A DNA stretch of 64,000 nt, taken from positions 16,481,776 through 16,545,775 of the forward strand of contig NC_135568.1 of NCBI RefSeq assembly GCF_964340395.1, read 5' to 3'. The stretch comes from Glandiceps talaboti. Its lineage: Eukaryota > Hemichordata > Enteropneusta > Spengelidae. Below the pieces are notes generated by a model. The model saw only the letters and a program-made list of their open reading frames with translations, searched no databases and was not told the DNA's origin. Of this stretch, positions 47,848-60,975 are shown one piece after another. The position numbers and the translations under genes were made by a program. Numbering within the stretch: position 1 is the first letter of the stretch; every line of letters starts with the position of its first letter.

Positions 47848-48052
47848 CAAAAATACATTACCAACATATTCAACAACTTCCAAAGGGGGTTGTTTTCTAT
47901 GTCTATCCAGTTTCTCTATCAAATCCTCTCTACTTTCTCTCTTTAATTCTTCATACATCTTTAAAATCTTTCTAGGAGAATATGCCGCACTAATGTTCTC
48001 GGAATATTTGTCTCCCTGTAATTCCAGATTTTGACCTGCTCCCGCCACGACG
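47848..48052 (-). CDS. Coiled-coil gene, exon 2
   Basis: 205 nt between acceptor CACATCTTTTCAACAG and donor GTATGT. It enters in phase 2 (its first C completes a His codon with exon 1) and leaves in phase 0. Encodes VVAGAGQNLELQGDKYSENI, then SPRKILKMYEELKRESREDL, IEKLDRHRKQPPLEVVEYVG and NVFL. The helical pattern with SP-x-K-I near its start faintly resembles the C-terminal domain of mitochondria-eating protein (SPATA18/MIEAP), a family expanded in several invertebrates. That is a guess from pattern, not an alignment. Confidence 0.55.
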
Positions 48053-49887
<1,835 letters not shown>

Positions 49888-49910
49888 TACGGTGGACGAG
49901 GGGACATTTT

Positions 49911-50190
49911 CGCGCTCTCAATGACTGGGCGTTCAAAGCAATTTCCGCGCTCTCAATGACAGAGTTCAAAGCAATTTCCGCTCTCTCAATGATAGAGTTC
50001 AAAGCAATTTCAGGGCTCTCAATGACTGGGCGTTCAAAGCAATTTCCGCGCTCTCAATGACTGGGCATTCAAAGCGATTTCCGCGCTCTCAATGATAGAG
50101 TTCAAAGCAATTTCCGCGCTCTCAATGATAGAGTTCAAAGCAATTTCAGCGCTCTCAATGATAAGCGTACTTCAAAGCAATTTCCGCGAT
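49911..50190. repeat. Sub-terminal repeat array, left arm (8 units)
   Basis: Two alternating unit types: a 35-bp form with ACTGGGCGTTC and a 33-bp form with AGAGTTC after CTCTCAATGA. The last unit has ATAAGCGTACTTC. The right arm (about 52985-53097, inverted) has only three, matching the first two and the last. Confidence 0.85.
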
Positions 50191-51692
50191 GTCAGACATT
50201 TCCGCAACAGAAACGATTTCTCTGTCAGAAGCGATTTCCCAGACGTACAAAAGTGGAATCCCCACAAGTCACGTGTTAGTGACATATGTTTCATGTGTAC
50301 ACACAAGTACGGAATTTGGCTGATTCGATCCTAAAACTAAGGTAAGCCAGGAGTCATGCAGAAGCTCAATTGTTGTATGCAAGAATTTTAGAAAGATTGG
50401 TACCCCATCTATAAATTGTAACAATGCACTTAGTATGCTTAAGGGAGAAATAATCACTTTACAAATGCCAGTTGATGTTCATGAACAATAAAAATGTCTT
50501 CAGCAGAAAATGTTGCAGAACATGACAGTAATTTGTAACTCATTTATGTCCACTATATCATAGTATATGTAATATCAATTTTATGTCCTTGAATGGTTGA
50601 AATTATGTAGCCCAGACACTTCTCAACTTCCCTAACTTTCCAGTTAAACGTTGAAACGTGAAACGTTGTTTGTGGTTTGATTTTGATTGCGTTTCAAAAA
50701 ACGAAAGTTCGAATTTAGATATCAACACCCGAAACGCTAAGTTCCAAATTCACATGTAATTTCAAAGGTTGATTTCTTAAACACGTAATCATGGTTTGAA
50801 ATTACTTCAGAAACGAATGACATCATATCTGGATAGATTGGGATTTCACTTGGACGTCGTTAGTCACGCACCTAGTCAGTATGCAGACAGAGTATCGAGG
50901 ATAGACTTCACGTGTTGTCATCAGAATGTTGAAACAACTATTCCAACATTGGTTGCAGTCAGTATATATGAAAGTTATCAAGAAATTGATATTTGTGTAA
51001 GATGAAAGGACTATGATGTTGTGATTATTGGTAACATGACACTGCGCCCCCAGACAAACAACCCGTAGGACAAATGCCCCCAATCACGCCTACAAATACA
51101 CATACACTTTCATTTCAAACATGCTGACAAAGACTGAAATATTGATAACGAAATGAAATTTTAGAAAAAACGAAGTGCGATAAACATGGGATTTGATTTA
51201 AACAGTTATTAACTCATAAACAGGACCACTTTCGAACCTGCCCTATTATGTAATTATCCCACCTGAGGCCTTTCTCCGGGGGCATTTTTTTCGGGGGGGG
51301 GGGGGTTGCCCTAGAACCGTCATTATTATGTTAAAGAGAAAAAAATAGTGTGACGAACTCGTGCAAAGTACACGAAAAACTTTGATATTTAACACCTAAT
51401 AAAACACTAGAATAGATTGCCTACGAAAGCTAATAAGTGGTAGCGTTAGCAAGCCTTCGATAAGCGTGAAAAAAGCCGCTCCGTTACACCAAGCTGTTCG
51501 ATTGACCTTGTGTGTGGCAGAACATATACTATAAAAATGAGTACAGACACATTCGCCAATGCCAGCGTCTCTAGACCATGGCACAACCCAAGAAACATGA
51601 AATATCACGACCAACTCGTGAAAACAAACGCGTCAACCTCACGGAGGCATACAAGAAAACGTTTCCCTAAAGGAAGAAGTGGGTTTTAACAG

Positions 51693-51694
<2 letters not shown>

Positions 51695-51768
<74 letters not shown>
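51695..51768. repeat. (GA)n microsatellite
   Basis: About 36 GA units inside the TIR element core. Confidence 0.96.
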
Positions 51769-51771
<3 letters not shown>

Positions 51772-51967
51772 GAAGAAAATTGTTGCTATAGCTACCTGAC
51801 CATGTGACCAAGACTCCACCCCTCAGCAACTGACTGGCATATGAAAAGTGTGTTTCGAATAAAACACGGGATATCTTTCTTTCTCCGGTAAGGTACTGAG
51901 ACGAGCCAAATACAGGCACCCGGGGCGTGACACCCACAAGCTTTCCGCAACAATAGCTATCGCTGGC

Positions 51968-52215
51968 AACACATGTTACTATAGTTATCTCTGACAATGC
52001 CTGTTACTGTTACAGTAGTAATCTCTGACAATACCTGTTACTATAGTAATCTCTGACAATACCTGTTACTATAGTTATCTCTGACAATATCTGTTACTAT
52101 AGCTATCTCTGACAATATCTGTTACTATAGCTATCTCTGACAATACCTGTTACTATAGCTATCTCTGACAATACCTGTTACTATAGTTATCCCGGACAAT
52201 GCCTGTTACTGTTAC
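51968..52215. repeat. 28-bp minisatellite, first block
   Basis: Units of TCTCTGACAATACCTGTTAC plus TATAGTTA (28-bp period, e.g. 52025 and 52053), about nine copies. The same unit resumes at 52705-52808 in the same direction. Confidence 0.88.
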
Positions 52216-52704
52216 AGCATTAAATCTCCCAATACTAGAATGTATTTCGTGCAACTCTAGAATGTATTAAATGTATTAAATGCCAGGTCCCGTACAGTCT
52301 CCCGATACTAGAATGTACGTATTAAATGTATTAAATGTATAAATGCAAGGTGCCGTACCGCCTCCCGATACTAGAATGTATTTCGTGCACCTCTAGAATG
52401 TATCAAATGCAAGCTACCCAGACCATCGCCGAGAAATAGAATATATTTCGCGCACCTATAGAATGTATTAAATGTAAGCTACCATACCCGGACCATCGCC
52501 GGGTCATAGAATGTATTTCGTGCAAATCTAGAATGTAATAAATGCATTTATTACAAGCTCCCTGGACCGTCCGCCCGATCTTAGAATGTATTTCGTGCAG
52601 TCAAAGAATGTAAAAAATGATTTCTAACTTCTGTTAAAAAAATGTAACGAACGTGCATGATTTAAATGTAAAAAAATGTATTTCGTGCAAAATAATGACT
52701 TCTG
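52216..52704. repeat. AGAATGTATTTCGTGC degenerate tandem repeat
   Basis: Repeated TAGAATGTATTTCGTGCA and TCTAGAATGTATTAAATGC-type units, with intervening CCCGATACTAGA-like spacers. It splits the 28-bp minisatellite in two. Confidence 0.75.
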
Positions 52705-53334
52705 GCCATGGATGCAATACCTGTTACTATAGTTATCTGTACACCTGTTACTATAGTTATCTGTGACAATACCTGTTACTATAGCTATCTCTGACAATAC
52801 CTGTTATCAATGACAATGTATACACAGTGCACCGTCACATGTGTCCACAATTTTTACCAGTTACATGTACTTCCGGGTCATGACACGTCACTAACACGTG
52901 ACTTGTGGGGATTCCACTTCTGTACGTCTGGGAAATCGCTTCTGTCAGAGAAATCGTTTCTGTTGCGGAAATGTCTGACATCGCGGAAATTGCTTTGAAA
53001 CACTTATCATTGAGAGCGCGGCAATTGCTTTGAACTCTGTCATTGAGAGCGCGGAAATTGCTTTGAACGCCCAGTCATTGAGAGCGCGGAAATGTACCCC
53101 TCGTCTACCGTACTAAAAAGAAATTAATAATTGCATAGGCATGTTAACATTGTTCCTCTAAGGTATAATAATTTATGCAGTGTTTGGTGATGGCTAGCAA
53201 TGCTATAAACACTTTGATGGTGTTAAAACTGTCCTGTTTGGTTTAAACCGGATGAATGGGTCCTGTTGACGAACGTCACTGAAAAAGTGTTAACAATGGG
53301 ATGTAGTAGCGAAGAGTAATATAACAATACATAC

Positions 53335-53489
53335 TGTTGTTCCATCTGGTAGAGCTCGTTCTGCCTTTTGTCACATTTATATTTCACTTCGCTCGCGAAT
53401 TCCTTCCATTCTGTAATATGTTGTACCATATCGTGACATTTCCTCTCAAACTCACTTAAGTCCTCCGATCTGCTACTTTTTCTTGCCAT
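53335..53489 (-). CDS. Coiled-coil gene, exon 1 (start codon)
   Basis: ATG at 53489 in a strong context (A at -3, G at +4), 10 nt after a good acceptor (TTGTACCTGTAG), so an upstream untranslated exon is likely. Encodes MARKSSRSEDLSEFERKCHD, MVQHITEWKEFASEVKYKCD and KRQNELYQMEQ, a charged, heptad-like helix probably forming a coiled coil. It ends at a GTATGT donor in phase 2, which exon 2 (48052) accepts. The three exons give 157 residues and the gene continues leftward. No family is identified with confidence; intracellular location is inferred from the absence of a signal peptide. Confidence 0.55.
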
Positions 53490-53764
53490 GTCTGGATTTC
53501 TACAGGTACAAACATACAGCAAAGTCAGTGAGACGTGTAAAACATAGAAAATCCCGACGTAAACTGAACGCATTCCAAAATGTAACTTTTAGTCCATGAG
53601 CTAGAGTGGTTATGGTACTTTTTTAGGGGGAGGGGGGCAAATTCTACCATATGTTATCTGAAAGCTCAGAATCTATACGTTATGAAAATTTTAGGTCGCC
53701 TTGCCAAAAACATAGCTAAGTGACGTTTGCTGTTATCATAATAACAGTCATGATTATGTAAGGG

Positions 53765-53771
53765 ATCAAAA

Positions 53772-53829
<58 letters not shown>

Positions 53830-53864
53830 GTGTGTTTGTGTGTGTGTGTGTGTTTGTCTGTCTT

Positions 53865-53901
<37 letters not shown>

Positions 53902-54060
53902 GTGTCTGTTTGTCAGTCTGCATCACCATTTCCTAAAAAAACGTCGGCCTCATTTCAAACGAAAGTTGGTGCACATATTCTTTAGGGTAATGACAAGAAC
54001 TGAACCATACCATAAATATTAATGAGCTATTTACGTAATTTAAGTTTTCGCTAATTAGCT
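53765..54060 (+). repeat. (TCTG)n-headed dispersed repeat (copy 2)
   Basis: TCTG tract (53771-53903, with a GT-rich interruption), then TTCTTTAGGGTAATG and ATATTAATGAGCTATTTA as at 35540-36165. Only the first ~150-bp unit is present. Confidence 0.75.
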
Positions 54061-54625
54061 TAGGCCGAGAAAATAAAGTTGTTTGCTTCCGATTACCCGA
54101 CCCCACCTAGTTTTCCATCGCCGACACTAAACATTTGTTACATGTCTCTTCAGAAATAGTGGATGACCAGGATGTGGAAACTGCCATGAACTAAAAAGAC
54201 AATATATACTGTTATTCCAATCTGTAATGGCTGTACACTGATCTGATGAGAAGAATCCAATAACACAGAGACCATACGGAAAACACTATCTACCTGACCT
54301 AGACACATACACCTGAAAAAATAAAATAAAATAAAATAAAACATCTACCTACCCCACCCACTATAAAATTTAGTGTAATTGGAACCACACAATTTTTTTT
54401 TATTTGGCCTTATAGATCGCATGTGCATGGCGCAACTGTAAACTGTTGGAACCTCTTGTTACGGTTTGTTACCCAAAGATCTAAACTTGGCACACCACGA
54501 TATATAAACCACATCTGCGGGCAATCTTCCTGGAGAATTCGCCAAGATAAATCATACGATCTCTTCTTCGATCAAAATTGAAATACCGTGTTATATACAA
54601 AAGTAGCCTTTTTTCTTTCCCCCCA
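54061..54625. other. Non-coding stretch
   Basis: A minus-strand open segment at 54150-54344 begins after an AAAATA/TTTTAT repeat that mimics an acceptor tract. It could be a 5' untranslated exon of the coiled-coil gene, but nothing firm supports it. Confidence 0.3.
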
Positions 54626-54676
54626 AAAAAAAATCTCAGGGGGCAGCTGCCCCCCCCCCCCGCAGGCTACGGAACT
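54626..54676. mobile_element. Transposon end with GCAGGCTACGGAACTG terminus
   Basis: GGGGGCAGCTGCCCC, a C run and GCAGGCTACGGAACTG. It is the mirror-type counterpart of the end at 41072-41150; truncated copy. Confidence 0.4.
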
Positions 54677-55258
54677 GATCGAACTGTGACCGTCTCAGTC
54701 CACTAGCACTCTGTCTGTTGCCTGAGGAGCAAGTTTGCTGCCAGAACGCAGTGTATTTATTTACACAATCTTGACAATGCAAATGAGAAAAGTAAATGTT
54801 GTTGTGTTGGGCTCTGTACTCAGTGCCTGAATTGGGTCATATTTCCCCACTTTTCCGACGTTGATTAGCCTCGTTCTATATCATTCAAGGTATGCGGGTT
54901 GTTTCTATTAAAAAGGTACGTATATCGAAATATATATCGATAAGTTTTTGTCAAGATTTGGCTTTTAAGATTTCGAGAAACCAATGGAACTTGAGAGTCA
55001 TAGAAATTCACTTTATCGTGGCATGCATCGCGAAATTCTTGAATTAAGTATTACATAAGGATATTGCCGTAAACGAGTTGTATAAAATCGAAGTACAGAC
55101 CTGTATATAAACGTTGCGATGCATACTAGCGATGTTACGATGGTTTGATTTATTATTTTTATTTGCTGTGGAAACGAGTGTGTATCCCGGGTATGTATTA
55201 GGGGATCGCGAAGGCCGAGTAAAATAGCTAGAAAGCATTTGGGAAACTTCTTCAACAA
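54677..55258. other. Non-coding spacer
   Basis: No gene recognised. Confidence 0.4.
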
Positions 55259-58200
55259 ATTAAATTTCCCGTGGTTCGAAGTAAAGCGGGAAATTATTGT
55301 CTTGGAATGACGTAACTACTGGCCAATAGGAGGCTAGCTTTACGCAGGTGTTCTGTGCAACGTAGTGGTATTTAAGTGAAAGTGTGATAGTATTCATCAG
55401 TCTAGCATTGCCACCAGTACGTTGTGCATATCCACTTTCAATTTTTCCTTGAGGCATCCTGTATAAAACAACGCGTATAGTGTCTTTCAGGAGTTCTCGT
55501 CTTGACGTTTTTATCCCCGTTCCGTAAATATGGTCTTTCTTACTACTATCAATACGTCTTCGTCTAAGTTGTGACCTCGCAAATTGGCGTCTACCGGAAT
55601 GGCAGGCGTGGAGAAAGATTTCGCCAACGCACGGTCAACACCATGTTTGCCTTCACACCATTGTCGGCAATCCAAGAACTGAAATATTTTGAAACTCTAG
55701 TCTTCAACAAGTAGGACAGAGAAGCTCAGTTTCAACACAATCAATTGTTGCTGGTGATTTAGCAGGTTCTCCCACCCGAATATAAGCAATTGAGAAAGCC
55801 GTCCTCAGAACCAACTTCTAGCGGCCAAACAACACTGTAAAGCATTGGCCTGCCATCGATAATAAGTCGGAAAACTGAATTCGACGGTAAACAGTAGACA
55901 AAAATGATAAGGCAAGCCCTCATCTTCGTCTGCAGAAAATTGGGACAAAACCGGTCTCGGCGTCAAATAATACAGCAAATAAGATAAGTAACTCTTGTGT
56001 TTCGTTTTCTATTTTGCAGCCTTGGCTTTTGCAGGCTTTTTCTCTTCTGCTTTTTGCAATTGTCCCCTCAGGATTTAGGCACTGTTTTAGTGCCAAATTA
56101 TTCAAAACGTTTCGTAACTTCTTACAGGCTTAGTTTCGCGTTTCTCGGAGAGTTAGGTAGTTGTTATTTCAGGCTTCTAGACTGTGTGCCGTTGTGTCAA
56201 ATATTACAGCAAATTCGTAAAGTAACTCATGTTTCCTTTTCCTGTTTGTAGCACGGAGTCAGGCAATTGTACCGCCAGCCTGCAACAAGAGGAAACCAGG
56301 TTCATGAAAGTTTTCGTCATCGGAGAAAGGGTTGCAATATGCTCCAAAGCACCATAGCACCACATGACAATCAAACAAGCTAAATAACTCTTTTGTTTAT
56401 GGCATTAGATTTACAGGCTTAGTTTCGGTGTTTGTCGGGGAGTTTGGTTATAGTTCTCTCGCGGGCTTAGAACGTTGTTTTTCTCTGGGTTTTTGCCTTA
56501 GAGACTTTTTTGTTTGTTTCCCGCCGTACTGTTTGAGATGTCTTGCCTAGTCGTAATTCCCGTGTCATTCTAGCCCCTTTATTTGTTTTCGCGGTAGGCT
56601 CGCAGCTGTCGTACGTAAATGAGAATTCGCACCTGGCTTATTTCTTTTGTCTTTTGTCTTGACCATAAGTTTGGTTTCATACCTTTAAAAATTTTCTCAA
56701 GTGAGGACAGGGCTGCAAAACTGCTGTTTCCACTGCTTCCTTCGTTAACCGTTGAAGTCAGTAAGTTACTCGCAAAAAATGCCTAACTCCCTGGTAAGTG
56801 TTGGCCTAACTGAGGTAAATCCTTTAGTTTTGTTCAAATAGCACTGTTAGAGACCTAAGTAACGCCTCAACTTGTTGGTTCATGCAATTCTGTGAATCTT
56901 ATTTTGTACATTAATACAAAAGGTAAATTTCTCGCAAAGGCGAAGGCACTGTTAGCCTGCATTGAACAAATAATATGGACGCAAGCCGGCATAGGCCCGA
57001 AAGCGGTCAGATATCGTATACGTAATTTTTACATTTGCTTCGTACGAAGGGCAGGTCGGGAGTTGAGTATCAGCCTTGGTACGTTGTTGGCATTGAGCGA
57101 GTAGAACTGGACTTTTGGTTTTGTAATGCGAGATCCCTTTTACCAGTCTGTCTGTGTCTGTTCTAACGTTGACAAATTTTCAAAAATAATTGATACTGTT
57201 ACGTTATCCTTTTACGTTGGCAAGGGTGCAAGTATTATGGTGGTTGTCTTGTCCATCAAGTAGTAAAAGGAAAGATATTTATGTGCGTGTGCAGGTGAAC
57301 ATTGCGTTTCAACATGAACATTTCAGGTTTGGATTCGGTTTTTCGTCTCGTTTGTAGGCTCTTAATGAACAAGACTTTGAACTTAGTAATATGTGGTTAC
57401 ACTCGATCTGTCTTTCAATAAATGGCATTTCGGAATTTTTTCTACTGACTAGGTGTTAGAATTTGGCCAATGGGATTTGGAGAAAGCTCGTTAACCAGGA
57501 TGGGAAATAATATTACAAACGTTAACTTTGCAACAGGCAATTTTCATGATTACACGGATATGTGAGGGCCTTGATGGCCTTTATACTCGTAGACTCAAGT
57601 TTCGTTACAACGCGGCACAAGTCTGCCTGCTTGCTCAGACTTTCGTACACGTAACCCGTAAGTTTGCCTCATATCAAGGGCAGGTTTGGATTCGTGGATT
57701 TTTAGTTCTAAGCGAACTAGACTTTTTGGCTTTGTACTGTGCATGGATTTCGCTAAACCGAACCAGTCGGTCTTTCGTTCATAAATACTTGTATACCGAA
57801 AACATTTCGTTCATAATATTGATTCTTTGACCAAAGAGAGATATAGCGGTTATCTTGTTAACCAGAAAGGAAAAGGGGTAGATGTTCATCAGCTGTAGAA
57901 AGAACAGCTTATTCGAACAAGAGGAACCAGTCGGTCTTTCGTTCGTTCGTTCATAAATACATGTATACCGAAATAATTTTGTCCTGAATATTGATTCTTC
58001 GACCAAAGAGATATATAGTGGTTACCTTGTTAACCAGAAAGGAAAAGAGGTAGATGTTCAGCTACAGAAAGGAACAACGTATTCGAACAGCAGGAACCGG
58101 CCAAAGTTGCAGGTCGATGCTCTCAACATTATTCAGTAGTTGTTAAGAAATTAGAAAGTATTTTTCTCTCCTTTTTAGTGCCTAACGTTATAATGACACG

Positions 58201-59349
58201 TTGCCATGGTCCTTATCATCATGTCTTCTGTTGTTGGGGTCAACGACCTGCACAATATATACCAAAGAAATTTCTAATGCCTTATTCCAATGCGCACTTT
58301 TCCAGTGTATCAGAGTTGAAAGTAGGAATCATCATACTAGCTGTAGAGAAATGGTAGTCTTCCAGGGTTTGCTATGCCTTGAATTCAACGACTTTTATTA
58401 ACGTCGGAGCATTTACAACATGCGCTGGTAGATTTTCCATGGCAGGAAAGATCTGGAGTTAGGGGTTCTTGAAAGACAAGAACGGTAGACAGAACTATGT
58501 ATACACTAATGTGCTTTATTACTTGTAAAGAGACCGAGGTATAAACAGAAAATCTACATTTACAATAGGATCTGTCTCTTTCACACGTTCGAGGTGGTTC
58601 ATGATTTTGGCGGAAAGTCCTTATTTTTATACTTGCGACGAGATTCTAATAGACTTTATCTGTCACACTTTTGGATTATTTACATATTATATGTATTCGC
58701 TAACCCGTTCAGTAGGTGTAATGTCATGTTAGGGGCATTCCTGTGGACGTTTTCTGGGCACGTTAACCCAGAATTTGCGGTCGTCGTCCTACGAGACTCT
58801 GTGTTTTTTGCTTGCAGGTTCGAAATTGGACGAAATTGTACACAAAGTACGGGAGGACTTGTTGTGGAAGCTGAACTCTTTTAACTTACAGAAATCTACC
58901 GTTGCGTCTATAAGTATCCAGGAGCGACGATGATATTACAGTACCCTGAAACTTCCGAAATCACCGTTGATATCATCTCCACTAGCTTTACTTTAATATA
59001 GACTGCAATAACTCTCCCCTGGTATTAGGGCATTTGACACTGCCAATAGTATGTGTTTTCCGAACTTTGCGCCAAGTACAATTTTTGTACTGGTTAATTT
59101 GTCTTTCGTGACCTTCTTTTGTCTTGGTTATGTTTCCATCGGCTGTTATATGTTCATCGCAGCAAGTAATCTGAATTGTAATGATATTGCAATCAATCCA
59201 GGTCATCTTGTTTTTTGAGTTATTGTGTTCGTAAAGTCGTTTATTTACACCGTTTACCCGTTCTTTAGTTAAGTCTATTACTCGGGCAACGCTTCCCCCT
59301 ACACTATGACTTGTGTCATGTGTGTTTGTGTGTGAAGTCTGGATAAGAC
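55259..59349. mobile_element. Repeat family B, long copy (4.1 kb)
   Basis: Begins ATTAAATTTCCCG. A terminal hairpin (AATTTCCCG facing CGGGAAATT) lies at 55264-55296. It ends with TGTGAAGTCTGGATAAGAC. The first ~190 bp and last ~75 bp match copies 2 and 3; the 3.8-kb middle is unique to this copy. The 5' region has a CCAAT box (55322-55326), TATTTAAG (55370-55377) and a CAGTCTAGCATTGCCACCAG stretch, resembling a promoter. The middle contains a ~170-bp tandem duplication (57759-58096) and several ACAG/GCAG-ended pyrimidine tracts, but no convincing long frame. It could be a Helitron-like element or an LTR-type derivative; no superfamily is assigned. Confidence 0.6.
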
Positions 59350-59960
59350 ATTAAATTTCCCGTGGTTCGAAGTAAAGTGGGAAATTATTGTCTTGGCATG
59401 ACGTAACTACTGGCCAATAGGAGGCCAGCTTTGCATAGGTGTTCTGTGCAACTGAAAGTGTGATAGTGTATTCATCAGTCTAGCATTGCCACCAGTACGT
59501 TGTACATATCCACTTTCAATTTTTCGAAATAATTTATTTCGTTTTGCATGTCCGAGCCGAAGTTCTAGATCAGCTTTTTATTTTCGTTCCACAAACGTCA
59601 CTTTTCTGTAAAAAGATGCCCAACTTTTTTCAGCACATGTAGCATTACTTTTGGATACAGGTTTCCAGAACTTTTTCCTTAGAATTACAGGGTTTTTATT
59701 TCTGTTTTTTTTCTGGGCGGCTCTGCGCTCTTTGGACGTTTTCAGCCTTGTAGATTACGTGTGCCTTTTCGGCAAATTTACTTTCGTTCATGTACAATCT
59801 TTTGCGCCGGCAAACAATTTCGTTTCAAGGCTTTTTCAGTCAGACTTGTACTGTTCAATAAAGGTTTGCGTGGCCGTGCACATTACTCGGGCAACGCTCC
59901 CCCCCCCCCCTACACTATAACTTGTGTCATGTGTGTTTGTGTGTGAAGTCTGGATAAGAC
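59350..59960. mobile_element. Repeat family B, short copy 2
   Basis: Starts at the very next base after copy 1 with ATTAAATTTCCCG and ends GTCTGGATAAGAC. 611 bp. Shares the whole length, with indels, with copy 3 (e.g. CCGAAGTTCTAGATCAGC, AGATGCCCAACTTTTTTCAG). It lacks the TATTTAAG of copy 1. Confidence 0.75.
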
Positions 59961-60819
59961 GTAACTTTTACTCACACTCCAAAAAAATCACGGATGCAGA
60001 CATAAATTCTTGCATAGTTCATGAAAGTCTTAGTTGCGTTAATTTGACCTGGTCCCCACCTGATCACGGCATGTCACATAAGTGTAATTATACGTCACCT
60101 GTCGCCAATCTCGCATTCTGATTGGTCGAGAGCCCTGCAGATACACAGGCGTATTTTTCACCAACATCCGTATTTTTGCTTGTTGTATCACGTGATCACT
60201 GGACGTCCCCTTGTAAACAAAGCGAGCAGACAACTAGAAATACAGCTATAACCAACATTTCCAAATGCTAAATTTATTGTCAACCGTATGAAATATCACC
60301 GTTGTATACATTGTAACAAATCTTTGAACTGTATGTTTTGTGCCAGAGGGAAATTGTCAAAAATTCCATGCAGAACGGCGATAATCCAGATACGGCGAAC
60401 GCACGGTCGTCACGAGATCATGAACATGAATTCCTAAATTTATGAAGGATATCAAAATTACCACCACAGAGGGTGCAATTTTTGCTTAACTAGAACAACA
60501 AAGTATATCACGAACATTTCTGTACATTTAATGGAATATAGTACGCAAAACAAAGACGCACTCATTTTTCTGCTGAAGGTTATAAGTTTGAATATATCTT
60601 TGAGTGATATGCAAATAGTAAACATTACGTCACACTACTGAGCAAACGCGCACTCTGATTGGATGATAAAGTTAAGGCTGAGATGTAAACAACCGCACTG
60701 CAGTCATAAGAGAAGTACGTGATACTACGCTCAGCAGTATAACGCGGAAGTGATTTTGTTTTAAAATGAAACAGCATTTGTAGACATTCAAAAATTGAAT
60801 TTCGTAGTCGTAGGTGACG
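59961..60819. other. Non-coding stretch
   Basis: Contains CTGATTGGTCGA (60117) and CTGATTGGATGA (60656) blocks that look like termini of small MITEs, but boundaries are unclear. No gene. Confidence 0.35.
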
Positions 60820-60975
60820 TATAAGTATGTTATTTGCCAAATACTGTTCCACATCTTGCTGCTCGAGGCAATTTTTCCGGTATAACGGCTCGCCTCCGGC
60901 TCTCCGTTATTACCGGAAAAATTACCTCTTGCAGCAAGATATGGAACCGTATTTGGCAAATAACATGTACTTATA
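60820..60975. repeat. Near-perfect hairpin, ~65-bp arms
   Basis: Left arm TATAAGTATGTTATTTGCCA, then ATACTGTTCCACATCTTGCT and TTTTTCCGGTATAACGG. The right arm is the reverse complement with few mismatches. The loop is about 15 bp (CTCGCCTCCGGCT). MITE-type fold-back element. Confidence 0.8.

Larger units (their letters stand above)
49888..53112. mobile_element. 3.2-kb non-autonomous TIR transposon with sub-repeated arms
   Basis: The ends are TACGGTGGACGAGGGG and its inverse CCCCTCGTCTACCGTA. CTAAAA occurs on both sides (49882-49887 and 53113-53118), a likely 6-bp target duplication. Arms consist of 33-37-bp units with CGCGCTCTCAATGA and TTCAAAGCAATTTC: eight on the left, three inverted on the right. 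A unique inverted part extends to CACGTGTTAGTGAC (about 50284) and GTCACTAACACGTG (about 52889). The core has no transposase-like frame; it holds a (GA)n tract and two minisatellites. Superfamily unassigned. It sits in intron 1 of the minus-strand coiled-coil gene. Confidence 0.85.

Noticed and set aside
49911-50190. CRISPR-like array of 33-37-bp repeats
   Set aside because: Units are contiguous without unique spacers, occur inverted at the other end, and lie inside a transposon in an animal genome.
55270-55290. GGTTCGAA as a tRNA-type B box (Pol III promoter or SINE)
   Set aside because: No A box at the right distance and no tRNA fold. It lies in the loop of a terminal hairpin of the repeat.
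55259-59960. Treating family B copies 1 and 2 as the two LTRs of one retrotransposon
   Set aside because: Copy 1 matches copy 2 only over the first ~190 and last ~75 bp, not as a continuous LTR, and no gag/pol coding sequence lies between.
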